Assembly (NCBI GenBank): GCA_024742405.1
Contig: JANSYP010000003.1
Span: 248,001 to 312,000 of the forward strand
Reading direction: 5' to 3'
From: Paracoccaceae bacterium
Lineage (GTDB): Bacteria > Pseudomonadota > Alphaproteobacteria > Rhodobacterales > Rhodobacteraceae
DNA length: 64,000 nt
This document shows, in pieces, positions 36,513-45,133 of the stretch. The position numbers were made by a program, and so were the translations under genes. The first letter of the stretch is position 1. Every line of letters starts with the position of its first letter. A model generated the notes under the pieces. That model was not told the DNA's origin, ran no database searches, and saw nothing but the letters and a program-made list of their open reading frames with translations.

Positions 36513-37328
36513 ATGATGTATGCCTTCTCATACCACGCGCCCATTAGCCTCTCCGAGGCACGCAAACGCTTTGAGGAAAGCGAGGATGCCGCCTATATCT
36601 CCGGCGGGCACACCCTGCTTCCGACCATGAAGAACCGGCTGGCCGCACCGTCCGATCTGGTTAGTCTTGGCCAGATCGAAGAATTGCAGGGTATCGCCGT
36701 CGCTGAGGGTTGCCTCACGATCGGCGCCGCCGAGACGCACGCGTCCGTCGCTGCCTCCGACGCCGTGACGGGCCGTATCCCCGCGCTGGCAGGACTTGCA
36801 GGCTCCATCGGCGATGTACAGGTGCGCCACCGCGGAACGATCGGCGGGTCCGTGGCAAACAACGACCCGGCAGCAGATTATCCATCGGCCGTGCTGGCGT
36901 TGGATGCGCGGCTCCACACAAGCGAACGCGTCATAGAGGCCTCGGATTTTTTCCAGGGTGTATACACGACCGCGCTGGAACCCGGCGAGATCCTCACCAA
37001 AGTCGGTTTTCGCATCCCGGACACGGCGGGCTACGCCAAGATGCGCAATCCCGCCTCGCGATATGCGCTCGCTGCCGCATTCGTCGCGCGTTTCGGCGAC
37101 AGCGTGCGCGTGGCGATCACCGGCGCCAGCGAAGACGGTGTGTTTCGCTGGACCGAGGCGGAAGAGCGTCTGAGCAAGGATTTCTCCGCCGGTGCCCTTG
37201 CCGGCCTGACCTTGAACGAGGCGGACATGAACGAAGACATCCATGCCAGTCGGGGGTATCGCGCCCATCTGGCCGCGCTCTGCACCCGCAAGGCCGTCGA
37301 GCTTCAAGGCAGGCTCACCTTGCTCTGA
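36513..37328 (+). CDS. FAD-binding medium subunit of molybdenum hydroxylase (CoxM type)
   Basis: This 271-residue flavoprotein subunit has the two family FAD loops: SGGHTLLPTMKNRLAAP near residue 30, and RHRGTIGGSVANNDPAADYP near residue 107. It accepts electrons from the 2Fe-2S subunit. The start is ATG 36513 or 36516, directly after the small-subunit stop. It completes a large-small-medium set with the copy-2 large subunit, and it may also serve copy 1, which lacks its own partners. Confidence 0.88.
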   Translation: MMYAFSYHAPISLSEARKRFEESEDAAYISGGHTLLPTMKNRLAAPSDLVSLGQIEELQGIAVAEGCLTIGAAETHASVAASDAVTGRIPALAGLAGSIGDVQVRHRGTIGGSVANNDPAADYPSAVLALDARLHTSERVIEASDFFQGVYTTALEPGEILTKVGFRIPDTAGYAKMRNPASRYALAAAFVARFGDSVRVAITGASEDGVFRWTEAEERLSKDFSAGALAGLTLNEADMNEDIHASRGYRAHLAALCTRKAVELQGRLTLL

Positions 37329-37356
37329 GCCCGTCACACCGGGGAGGACCATCGAA

Positions 37357-37800
37357 ATGGAAATGAAGGGCGATCGACGTATCGCAGCTCCCCGCACCAT
37401 CGTTTGGGAAAAGCTCAACGATCCCGATACGCTGAAGATCTGCATCCCGGGCTGCGAAGAGCTCACAGGCTCCAAAGACGAGGGGTTCGAAGCCGTCGTG
37501 AAGCAGAAAGTCGGACCGGTCCGTGCAACCTTTAAAGGCAAGGTCGAGTTGCGCGATGTCATTGAAATGCAAAGCTACACGATTTCGGGGTCCGGCAAGG
37601 GCGGTGTCGCTGGTTTTGCAAATGGTGATGCGCGGGTGATGCTGACTGATGCCGAGGATGGCGGGACTGAGCTAACGTACGACGTGCAGGCAAAGCTGGG
37701 CGGAAAACTGGCGCAGCTCGGCGGACGCCTGATCGGCAGCGTGGCCAAGAAGCTTTCCGACGAGTTCTTCGATCGCTTCAAAGCGGAGGTCGAGACTTGA
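37357..37800 (+). CDS. CoxG-like SRPBCC family protein
   Basis: This 147-residue protein of the carbon monoxide dehydrogenase subunit G family (SRPBCC fold) starts MEMKGDRRIAAPRTIVWEKL and contains the conserved IPGCEELTGSKDEG. The C-terminal LAQLGGRLIGSVAKKLSDEF may bind the membrane. CoxG-type proteins help recruit or mature these hydroxylases at the membrane. GGGGAGGA precedes the ATG at 37357. It is the last gene of the operon and converges on the next gene with a 3-nt gap. Confidence 0.88.
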   Translation: MEMKGDRRIAAPRTIVWEKLNDPDTLKICIPGCEELTGSKDEGFEAVVKQKVGPVRATFKGKVELRDVIEMQSYTISGSGKGGVAGFANGDARVMLTDAEDGGTELTYDVQAKLGGKLAQLGGRLIGSVAKKLSDEFFDRFKAEVET

Positions 37801-37803
37801 CGC

Positions 37804-38322
37804 CTATGGAGCCTGCATCGCAATCGCGGCCAGGACGAGGGTACTGCCTTCTCCGGCCGCCAAGTTCGTCGCGCCCGCATAGAGTGCCAAGGCTGTGGCG
37901 AGGTTGTCGGCATACAGATCGGCACTCGGTTCGACGCGTTCACCCAGCCGAACGAGCCCAGCCAGATGATCCAGTTCGATCTTCTCGGCCTTCAGTTCGG
38001 CCGCTTTTACCGCCGCCCGCAAGCTGTCGGTCTCGGAATCCGGCGCGGGCGAAGGCCCGGTTTTCAACCGCTGCCTGACACGCCTCAACGACTGAACAAT
38101 CTCGCGCCGCCAGTCGCCAACCTCTGTGTCGATCATCACCATCGACGCTGGTGTCAATCTGCACCCCCGCCCCGCCAGCCAAAGCGCGTAAAGAAGAACC
38201 GGGACGTCCGCATCGAACCGTTCCTGAAGCTCAAGGCAGGCATCCGACACGCCGTCGCGTCCGTAAAGCGCGACGGCATAGGCCCAGAGATCTTCCGCGT
38301 CTTCGGTCAAAGGCTTCTGCAC
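37804..38322 (-). CDS. TIGR02444/DUF2390 family protein
   Basis: This 172-residue soluble helical protein matches TIGR02444/DUF2390 by its start LWAYAVALYGRDGVSDACLE, then VPVLLYALWLAGRG, and WRREIVQSLRRVRQRLK near residue 75. The family function is unknown. It starts with GTG 38322, 5 nt after the GntR stop, so it is probably co-transcribed with that regulator. It converges with the CoxG-like gene. The family call is fairly sure. Confidence 0.75.
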   Translation of the reverse strand: MQKPLTEDAEDLWAYAVALYGRDGVSDACLELQERFDADVPVLLYALWLAGRGCRLTPASMVMIDTEVGDWRREIVQSLRRVRQRLKTGPSPAPDSETDSLRAAVKAAELKAEKIELDHLAGLVRLGERVEPSADLYADNLATALALYAGATNLAAGEGSTLVLAAIAMQAP

Positions 38323-38327
38323 CGGGC

Positions 38328-39008
38328 CTAGGGAGTGGCGAACGGAAGCGCCGAAGCCGCCGCGTGTTCGACATGGCGGCGCGCGGAGCTCCGGGTCGCT
38401 TTGACGTCACGGCTGGACAGGGCCTCTTTCAGCGCCGTGATCTCGAGAATGGACTGCTCCTGACGCTCTTTGCGAACGACCGATCGCCGGCGCAACTGCG
38501 CTGTCCTAAGCGTCAGCTTTGCCAAGAGGTCACGTGCCACCCGGTTGTCCGCGACATTGCACATATGATCGTAGAAGCGGCGCTTCGCCTCGACGATCCC
38601 GCTGAACGCGCCAGTCTCATAGGACAGGACCATCGCGTCGCACAGGTGCATCGCCTCCGCGAGCTCTGTATCGTTCGCATTCATCAGGAATTGCTCGAAT
38701 ATGAGCGCCTCAAGATCCGCCCTGATCCGATAGATGTTCTGAGCATCCCTTTGCGATATCTTCACCACGGTCAGCCCGCGCGCACTTTCCTGTGCAACGA
38801 CGCCTTCGCCTTCCAGCTCCCGCAGCGCCTCGCGCAAGGACGTCCGGCTGACGTTCAGCTGCACACAGAGGTCCTTCTCCACCAGCCTTTCGCCCGGCTT
38901 CAGAGTGCCGAGCTCGATGGCTTGCCGCATTGCATCGATGATGCGCGAGCGGAGCGGTGCGGACTCGAAATGGATGGGCGTCAGACCACTGTTCGAAGGT
39001 GCGGACAT
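38328..39008 (-). CDS. GntR-family regulator (FCD) of the UbiD/hydroxylase locus
   Basis: This 226-residue regulator has a winged helix at about residues 20-85 (LKPGERLVEKDLCVQLNVSR, then TSLREALRELEGEGVV) and a C-terminal FCD ligand domain with FYDHMCNVADN near residue 145. The ATG at 39008 is preceded by GAGGAGAGG. It lies in the middle of the catabolic locus and in the same orientation as tctC, ubiD and abrB. It probably represses both divergent promoters in the absence of the substrate or an intermediate; targets are inferred. Confidence 0.87.
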   Translation of the reverse strand: MSAPSNSGLTPIHFESAPLRSRIIDAMRQAIELGTLKPGERLVEKDLCVQLNVSRTSLREALRELEGEGVVAQESARGLTVVKISQRDAQNIYRIRADLEALIFEQFLMNANDTELAEAMHLCDAMVLSYETGAFSGIVEAKRRFYDHMCNVADNRVARDLLAKLTLRTAQLRRRSVVRKERQEQSILEITALKEALSSRDVKATRSSARRHVEHAAASALPFATP

Positions 39009-39048
39009 TGTTGGACCTCTCCTCTTCGTATCGCTCGAAGTGAGCCAC

Positions 39049-40149
39049 TCAATCAGATCCCTTCGCCCGCTGAAAGTAGCGGAAGACAACAGGCGCAACC
39101 ATGACAATGAACGTGATGCGAACCAAATGGTGACTTGCGACATATGCGATGTCTGCGTTCATCGCCAGTGCGACAAGGCTCATTTCGGCCAGACCGCCCG
39201 GCGAGTAAGCCAGAACCACCTGTTCGAAAGACTGTCGAAACAGTCCATGCAAACCGAACGCGAACAGAAGCGTAATTGTGAGCATCACGAGAGTCGCACC
39301 GATACTGATCAAAATCGCTTGCCCGATAAGACCGGGCGACGATCCGACAAACCGGCATCCGATAATGGTGCCAAGGACGATCTGCGCCACCACAACCAGC
39401 TCTTGGGGAGGCGGACTGTCCGTCCACCCCGCGATGTGGACTGCGGCGCTCACGATCATCGGCCCAAGAAGCGTGGGCGCAGGAAGCCGGAGGGCGCGGC
39501 CGAGGAAAAAACCGATCACACCGGCAAGAAAGAGCACGGCGATTTCGATGCCTGGGATCTCAACGAATGGCGTCCCAAACTGGGATCGGTCGGAGAGGTC
39601 CAGCCCCTGGATCAGGCGAAACCAGATCGCGACAAACGCTACGACAACGACGATCCGGCTGGCATGGGCAAGTGCGATCTTGCGCTCGTCGCCACCCATG
39701 TCGCGGCCAACCAGCATCATCTCGTTCAACCCGCCCGGCATACCCGAGAAATACGCGGTGACGCGGTCGAAGCCCGCGATGCGTTGGTAATACGGCACAA
39801 CGAGAGCGCCGCAGACCGCGATGTAGACAATCAAGAAGGCGAAGGACAGCGCCCAAGCCCCCAACTGATCATAGAGTGCCGGTGTGAAGCCCGACCCAAG
39901 CATGACGCCGATCACAACGACCACATAGGGGCGTGCCGCGGACGGAGAGGAAATCGGAAGTCTCAGGACAGCTGCAACCGTCAACGCAACCATAGGGCCC
40001 AGCATCCATGGCAGCGGAAACGTCGCCCAGGAAAAAAGGAACCCGGCGATCAGACCAATCGAAAGAGCGAATGTGACGCGGACGGCAAGTTGCCTGCGCG
40101 ATCTGGTTTCGCTGCCGGGCGGGGCGCCCTGATCGCCCTCACCCTTCAA
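39049..40149 (-). CDS. AbrB-family integral membrane protein
   Basis: This 366-residue protein has about ten helices in two homologous halves, the layout of the AbrB/TIGR03082 family once labelled ammonia monooxygenase-like. Repeated segments are FPLPWMLGPMVALT and LPAPTLLGPMIVSA, plus FSGMPGGLNEMMLVGRDMGG and YSPGGLAEMSLVALAM. It is probably a transporter or regulator-type membrane protein, and the family function is not settled. The start is TTG 40149, inside the 3' end of ubiD (11-nt overlap), with no better in-frame start, so translation is probably coupled. Confidence 0.8.
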   Translation of the reverse strand: MKGEGDQGAPPGSETRSRRQLAVRVTFALSIGLIAGFLFSWATFPLPWMLGPMVALTVAAVLRLPISSPSAARPYVVVVIGVMLGSGFTPALYDQLGAWALSFAFLIVYIAVCGALVVPYYQRIAGFDRVTAYFSGMPGGLNEMMLVGRDMGGDERKIALAHASRIVVVVAFVAIWFRLIQGLDLSDRSQFGTPFVEIPGIEIAVLFLAGVIGFFLGRALRLPAPTLLGPMIVSAAVHIAGWTDSPPPQELVVVAQIVLGTIIGCRFVGSSPGLIGQAILISIGATLVMLTITLLFAFGLHGLFRQSFEQVVLAYSPGGLAEMSLVALAMNADIAYVASHHLVRITFIVMVAPVVFRYFQRAKGSD

Positions 40150-41761
40150 TATCGCGAACCGGAGTTTCCGGCTTCATGCCGTCCTTCTGGCGTTTCTCGG
40201 TGATCTCACCGTTCACTTCCCAGTCCCCCGATACCGCGCGATCGGCATAGTCCGACCATTGCTCCGACCAGTCGCCGAGCTCGTAGCCGTGCCAGGGCGG
40301 CTGCGGCGTCAGCCGTGGCAGGTCGAGCTCTTCCCAGATGTCCTTCGCACGCAGCATGAATTTCTCGCGCGGCATGGCGAGCGGGGGCATATCAGCTTTC
40401 AATGTCGCGTCAATCATCAGGGTGGCGTCGGCCCCGCTGCGTCCGGATTTCGGTCCGTGGCCGCCTGAGCGATAGGGCGTCACATGCATGTCGGTCGACA
40501 GATTGGACCGGTAGGCGATCGACCAGAAAATCGCATCTGCATTGTTGGGTTCGATATCGTCCGAGACCGCGATGACGACCTTTCCGCACTGGGCCTGCAA
40601 CGACGCAGCGCCCTGGAGCCCGCGCCATATCTCGGTTTGCGGCGCCGTGCGGTCGAACTGCAGAAAGATGACTTTGCGGATGTTGGTCAGAGGCTCATGC
40701 ATCACGACCCGCTTGATACCTTTGACGTTCAACACGGTTTTCAGATGCTCGAAATACAGCGGCTCGTACGCGACCTTCTTCAGCGTCGAGCTCTCGCTCG
40801 GCGTCACCTGGCTGACGATGGAGATGAATGTCGCGCTCTTTTTCATCGTGATCGCCGTCACGCGCATCGACATGTTGAAGTCTTCGAGCGCGACATGGCC
40901 GTGGCTTTCGCCAAAAGGCCCCTCCGGTTCGAGATAGTCGGTGGCGATCTCGCCTTCTATCACGATCTCCGCGTCGGCGGGGACTTCCAGGTCGACGGTC
41001 TTGCAGCGCACGGTGCGCACCGGCGCGCCGATCAGACCGCCGGCGACAGCCATTTCGTCGTCGTCGATGGGCAGCTTCTGTGGCCCGGTGAACAACACCG
41101 CGGGGGCGCAGCCGACGACAATTGCCACGGGCATCTTTTCCCCGCGTGCCTTGTATTTCAGCCAGTGTTGGTAGCCGCCCGCGCCGCCAAGTCGGCTTGC
41201 CATCCGGACGCCAAGGCGATCCTTCGCCTTCAGCTGTCCGCGGTAGGTGCCCATGTTGCGGATCCCGGATTCCGGGTCCTTCGTCACGACAAGCGTCGCC
41301 GTCAGGTAGGGCGCGGCATCGAACCCCGGAGTCGACACAGGCACCGGGAGCGCGGCCATACCGCCCCCCTCATTGACAAGGTCCGACCCCGTGAGAACGA
41401 CCTCCTGACAGGGGGCGTCGGTCACCGTTTCAGGCTGGATCGGGCGCTGCATCGCGCGCACCCAGACATCTCCGATTTCGGCGACCGGGACGCCAAGCCC
41501 GGCGGCGTAAATCTCAGGGGTCGCCGCCAGCGCCCCCACCGTAACCGGCATGTCGAATTTCCGGCCCTTAGCATCGACGACATTGGTGAAGAGAAAGGCA
41601 CTCCGCTCTTTCTCCGTGAGTCCGCCCTGAAATTGCCACCGCACCAGCGGATGCAGTTCGTTGTCTTTGTCGATCTCGCGATCGATGCGCCTGAGCAAGC
41701 CCCTGTCCTCGAGACGCCTGAGGTGTTCCTGCAGGTCGCGCGGCGCATCGGTTCCCGTCAT
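40139..41761 (-). CDS. UbiD-family prenyl-FMN-dependent decarboxylase
   Basis: This 540-residue enzyme is a non-oxidative (de)carboxylase of the UbiD family. Conserved features are NMGTYRGQLKAKDRLGVRM near residue 165 with the active-site arginine, the EPEGPFGESHGHV region near 277 with the catalytic glutamates, and the C-terminal AIFWSIAYRSNL region. The family removes a carboxyl group from aromatic, heteroaromatic or alpha,beta-unsaturated acids. Together with the local UbiX and molybdenum hydroxylases it points to catabolism of an aromatic or heteroaromatic acid. The ATG at 41761 is chosen because the longer frame has no homology. It lies 91 bp behind tctC in the same direction. Confidence 0.88.
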   Translation of the reverse strand: MTGTDAPRDLQEHLRRLEDRGLLRRIDREIDKDNELHPLVRWQFQGGLTEKERSAFLFTNVVDAKGRKFDMPVTVGALAATPEIYAAGLGVPVAEIGDVWVRAMQRPIQPETVTDAPCQEVVLTGSDLVNEGGGMAALPVPVSTPGFDAAPYLTATLVVTKDPESGIRNMGTYRGQLKAKDRLGVRMASRLGGAGGYQHWLKYKARGEKMPVAIVVGCAPAVLFTGPQKLPIDDDEMAVAGGLIGAPVRTVRCKTVDLEVPADAEIVIEGEIATDYLEPEGPFGESHGHVALEDFNMSMRVTAITMKKSATFISIVSQVTPSESSTLKKVAYEPLYFEHLKTVLNVKGIKRVVMHEPLTNIRKVIFLQFDRTAPQTEIWRGLQGAASLQAQCGKVVIAVSDDIEPNNADAIFWSIAYRSNLSTDMHVTPYRSGGHGPKSGRSGADATLMIDATLKADMPPLAMPREKFMLRAKDIWEELDLPRLTPQPPWHGYELGDWSEQWSDYADRAVSGDWEVNGEITEKRQKDGMKPETPVRDIEG

Positions 41762-41852
41762 GTCGTCTGCCTCGGTTCGACGTCTGAATTTTGGCGCCCT
41801 CCCACGAAGGGCGCCATTACTGGTACGCGCGTGTGCAGCAATTGTCCTGCGC

Positions 41853-42905
41853 TTACTCGACCGTCGCTGCGCCTGATGTGTCGATCGCCTTTCGCACGGC
41901 ATCCAGCAGGGTCTCGTCGGCGGCCATGATCTCAGCCATGGCGGCCTCCATCTCGGCGCCATCCCTTGGATCGATGATGGCCGCGCGCTGCTCGGCCGTG
42001 GCAAGGAACTCCGGGTCGCTGGCCATTTGCTGAAACGCCTCGCGCAAACCGTCGATGATGTCTTCGGGCGTGTCGGGATGGATCATCATCGACCGCCCGA
42101 TCGGCGCACTCGCGCCCAGATAGCGCAGCACGGCCTGGCCCTCGGGATCGTCCGTCAGTTCCTGCATGAGCGGGACGTCCGGCAGGTCAGGGTCGCGCTC
42201 CAACCCCGTCTGCACGAGGATATTGAGCGTGCCGTCGCCCAGATCGCCCGGATCGGATTTGAACGACGCCCAGTTCTGGGAAAGCATGTCGGCTTCACCA
42301 CGCAGCGCGGCCAGGACGGTCGCCTGGGATCCGTCATAACCACAGATGAGCCGCAGGTTCAGGCCGGCGGCATTCTTCATGGCCTGCGCCTGCTGTGCCG
42401 AGCGGGCGTTCGCGCCTGTGCAGGCAACGATGATCTCGGTCTCTTTCATGTCCTCGGCGCTCGTCGCTTTGTCTGCGCGGACAGCGAATGCGGCATTGGC
42501 CGAAGCGAAGCGACCGATATAGCGGAACTTGGACGCATCCCAGTTCGCAGCATCTGGCCGAAGATGTTCGATATGGCCAAGGCTGTCGGGAAGCACCGCG
42601 ACGGTCATCCCGTCGGGCTCGGTGTTGTTGATAAAGAACGCCGCTGCCTTGCGACCACCGCCGCCAGGCATGTGCTGAACGATGACGTTCGGATTGCCGG
42701 GGATGTACTTGCCCATGTATTCCGCCGCGAGCTGCGCATAGAGATCATAGGAGCCGCCTGGCGGATGGCCGATGAGGATCGTGAGCGTCTGGCCGTCATA
42801 TATCTCGTCCAGCGACTGAGCCTGCACAGTCTGCGGACCGGCCAAGGCGAGCACGGACGCGGCGCAGGCAAACGCGCATGATCTGAGTGTCGTTACAAGG
42901 TTCAT
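41853..42905 (-). CDS. tctC: TTT transporter periplasmic binding protein (TctC/Bug family)
   Basis: This 350-residue binding protein has a Sec signal peptide (ACAASVLALAGPQTVQA, cut before QSL). It shows the Bug-type features ILIGHPPGGSYDLYAQLAA and NVIVQHMPGGGGRKAAAFF. It binds a carboxylate for the tripartite tricarboxylate transporter. It is divergent from the tctA-tctB fusion gene and heads the operon tctC-ubiD-abrB-gntR-TIGR02444. AAAGGGAGATATTC precedes the ATG. Sequence divergence from citrate-type TctC suggests another acid. Confidence 0.85.
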   Translation of the reverse strand: MNLVTTLRSCAFACAASVLALAGPQTVQAQSLDEIYDGQTLTILIGHPPGGSYDLYAQLAAEYMGKYIPGNPNVIVQHMPGGGGRKAAAFFINNTEPDGMTVAVLPDSLGHIEHLRPDAANWDASKFRYIGRFASANAAFAVRADKATSAEDMKETEIIVACTGANARSAQQAQAMKNAAGLNLRLICGYDGSQATVLAALRGEADMLSQNWASFKSDPGDLGDGTLNILVQTGLERDPDLPDVPLMQELTDDPEGQAVLRYLGASAPIGRSMMIHPDTPEDIIDGLREAFQQMASDPEFLATAEQRAAIIDPRDGAEMEAAMAEIMAADETLLDAVRKAIDTSGAATVE

Positions 42906-43100
42906 GAATATCTCCCTTTCGCGGCCACACCCTGCCTTCTGCGGGCACGAGTTTTCGCAACCATCACCCTTTCGTCCCGGCAGAGGGCCGTGATTTGAAA
43001 GCGGTTGTAAGTATTATTGCCATACATTATACCGTAACGCAACTCTGTGCCGGCGACGCTTGCGAAGCCGAAAACGGCGGGGATGGGGGGAGACAGGGAG
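42906..43100. promoter_or_regulatory. Divergent promoter region tctC / tctA-tctB
   Basis: This 195-bp gap serves both transporter arms. It contains CATACATTA (43021-43029) in an AT-rich stretch, shared with the divergent promoter at 32.5 kb. The downstream start is probably ATG 43101, since GTG 43047 and ATG 43083 give a non-family extension. Confidence 0.4.
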
Positions 43101-45110
43101 ATGATCGAAGCCGCTGTCGAGGCTCTTCTGATCATTGGTGACCCGGCACGGCTGCTCTTTGTCGCCTTCGGCACATTGCTTGGCCTGATGATCGGCGTGA
43201 TCCCCGGAATTGGCGGACTTGTCGGGCTGGCGCTTCTTCTGCCCTTCACCTTCGCGATGGACCCTTTCACTGCGCTCGCGTTTCTCGTCGGCGTACAGTC
43301 GGTAACGACGACGTCCGACACGATCCCGGCGGTCCTGTTCGGGGTGCCCGGCACCAGCGGCTCGGCGGCAACTGTTCTGGACGGGCACCCGATGGCCAAG
43401 AAGGGCGAAGCCGGTCGTGCCTATGGCGCGGCCTTCACGGCCTCTGTCTGCGGCGGCCTCTTCGGCGCGTTCATCCTCGCCATCTCCATCCCGGTGCTGC
43501 GCCCCTTCATCATGGCAATCGGAACGCCGGAATTGCTGGCGATCTGCCTGCTTGGCCTGACGCTCGTGGTCTCGCTGAGCCACGGCGCACTCTTCAAGGG
43601 GCTGGTGGCCGCGGCGATCGGACTGCTTCTGGCGACCATCGGTGACGAGCCGCAGACCGGCACGATGCGCTGGACGTTCGGGTCTTTGTACCTTTGGGAC
43701 GGTCTCAGCCTGGTGCCCGTCGCGCTCGGCCTCTTTGCCGTCCCCGAAATGATCGACCTTGGCGCCTCCAAGCGCACCATCGCGCGTGACGGCAAGAAGG
43801 TTTCGGGTTGGGATCAGGTCGAGGGGATGCGCGACGTGTTCCGCAACTGGTGGTTGGTGCTGCGCTGTTCCAGTATCGGGACATTCCTCGGCTCGATCCC
43901 CGGGCTCGGCGCCAATGTGATCGACTGGATCGCCTATGGCTACGCCGCCCGCAGCGTCCCCAACGCCCGCGAAACCTTCGGCAAGGGCGACGTGCGCGGC
44001 GTCATCGCATCGGAGAGCGCGAACAACGCCAAGGAAGGCGGCGCACTCGTGCCGACACTCGCATTTGGCGTTCCAGGCTCTGCCTCCATGGCAATCCTTC
44101 TGGGCGCTTTCCTGATCCACGGCATCGCCCCCGGCCCCAACATGCTGAACGAGCAGCTCGACGTGACCTTCACGCTGATCTGGACGGTCGCAATCGCGAA
44201 CATCCTTGGTGCCGGGGCCTGTTTCCTGATGGCCGGCCACTTCGCCAAGATCGCAACCATTCGCGCCGGCATCCTTGTGCCGCTGGTGTTCGGCATCATG
44301 GTGATCGGCGCCTACCAGGGATCCAAGCACTACGCAGACCTGATTGTACTGATCGCCTTCGGCATCCTTGGCTGGAACATGAAGCGCCTGAACTGGCCGC
44401 GCCCGCCGCTGATCCTTGCCTTCGTGCTAGGCGGCCTTGTCGAGAACTACCTCTTCATATCGCAACTCCGCTATGGGTTTGCGTGGATGACGCAGCCTCT
44501 GCCGGCCGTCGTGCTGCTGATCATCGCCTTCCTGCTGCTGCGCCCGCTGGTCGTGCGCTTTCTTCCCGGATGGACGGGCGCGTATGCCGAGCCTGGTACC
44601 GACGGCGGACACGGGCGTGTCGTCCATGCCCGCGGTGGAGAGTTTTTCGCCGATCTCGCGATGTGGGCCGCGGTGGTCGCGCTCTTCGCCTATGTCTACG
44701 CAGCCTCGTCGGACTGGGCCGCGGCGGCCCGCATGGTGCCCCAGGCCATCGCGATCGGTGGATTGGTTGCCGCGCTCGGCTTCGCCGTCTTTCGCACAAT
44801 GGGAAAGATCCCGCCCTCGGGGACCCAGACGCACGAGCCTCTGCCGCGGGTCCTGATCCAGATGTTCTGGTTGTTGCTGCTGGTCGTGGGCGTTCACCTG
44901 ATCGGTATGGTCCCCGCGATCACGCTCTTCGGCATTGCCTACATGTTGATCGAAGGCAGGACGCGGCCGCTGACGGCAATCATCATCATGGTCCCGTTCA
45001 TCGCCGGCATCCTGATCCTGTTTCACAACCTTCTCTACATCCCGTGGCCGCAATCCGTGCTCGGCGACCTGCTGCCGGAGCTTCGCCGCATGACCGGCCG
45101 CCTGATTTGA
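43101..45110 (+). CDS. TTT transporter membrane protein, apparent TctA-TctB fusion
   Basis: This 669-residue membrane protein joins two parts. Residues 1 to about 490 are a TctA permease (IGVIPGIGGLVGLALLLPFT, SIPGLGANVIDWIAYGYAAR and the ESANNAKEGGALVPTLAFGV type segments). After a hydrophilic linker (about 490-520), a further 150 residues with about four helices resemble TctB, which is normally a separate gene. No separate tctB is found nearby. With TctC it should import a carboxylate. The start at ATG 43101 gives the usual TctA N-terminus. Such fusions are known in the family; the fold of the C-terminal part is inferred from helix pattern. Confidence 0.82.
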   Translation: MIEAAVEALLIIGDPARLLFVAFGTLLGLMIGVIPGIGGLVGLALLLPFTFAMDPFTALAFLVGVQSVTTTSDTIPAVLFGVPGTSGSAATVLDGHPMAKKGEAGRAYGAAFTASVCGGLFGAFILAISIPVLRPFIMAIGTPELLAICLLGLTLVVSLSHGALFKGLVAAAIGLLLATIGDEPQTGTMRWTFGSLYLWDGLSLVPVALGLFAVPEMIDLGASKRTIARDGKKVSGWDQVEGMRDVFRNWWLVLRCSSIGTFLGSIPGLGANVIDWIAYGYAARSVPNARETFGKGDVRGVIASESANNAKEGGALVPTLAFGVPGSASMAILLGAFLIHGIAPGPNMLNEQLDVTFTLIWTVAIANILGAGACFLMAGHFAKIATIRAGILVPLVFGIMVIGAYQGSKHYADLIVLIAFGILGWNMKRLNWPRPPLILAFVLGGLVENYLFISQLRYGFAWMTQPLPAVVLLIIAFLLLRPLVVRFLPGWTGAYAEPGTDGGHGRVVHARGGEFFADLAMWAAVVALFAYVYAASSDWAAAARMVPQAIAIGGLVAALGFAVFRTMGKIPPSGTQTHEPLPRVLIQMFWLLLLVVGVHLIGMVPAITLFGIAYMLIEGRTRPLTAIIIMVPFIAGILILFHNLLYIPWPQSVLGDLLPELRRMTGRLI

Positions 45111-45133
45111 GCCCGACCAAAAGGAGCCTTTGC

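Noticed and set aside
30216-37800. Carbon monoxide dehydrogenase (CoxLSM) operon
   Set aside because: Neither large subunit has the AYRCSFR active-site loop of form I CO dehydrogenase; the loops are PYRGAGR and AYRSSGR. The UbiD, UbiX and TTT neighbours also point to an organic acid.
40484-41929. 481-codon forward open frame
   Set aside because: Antisense shadow of the UbiD-family gene.
43808-45133. Long forward extension upstream of the thiamine-diphosphate enzyme
   Set aside because: It is the out-of-frame shadow of the transporter gene; the real start is GTG 45134 with a ribosome site.
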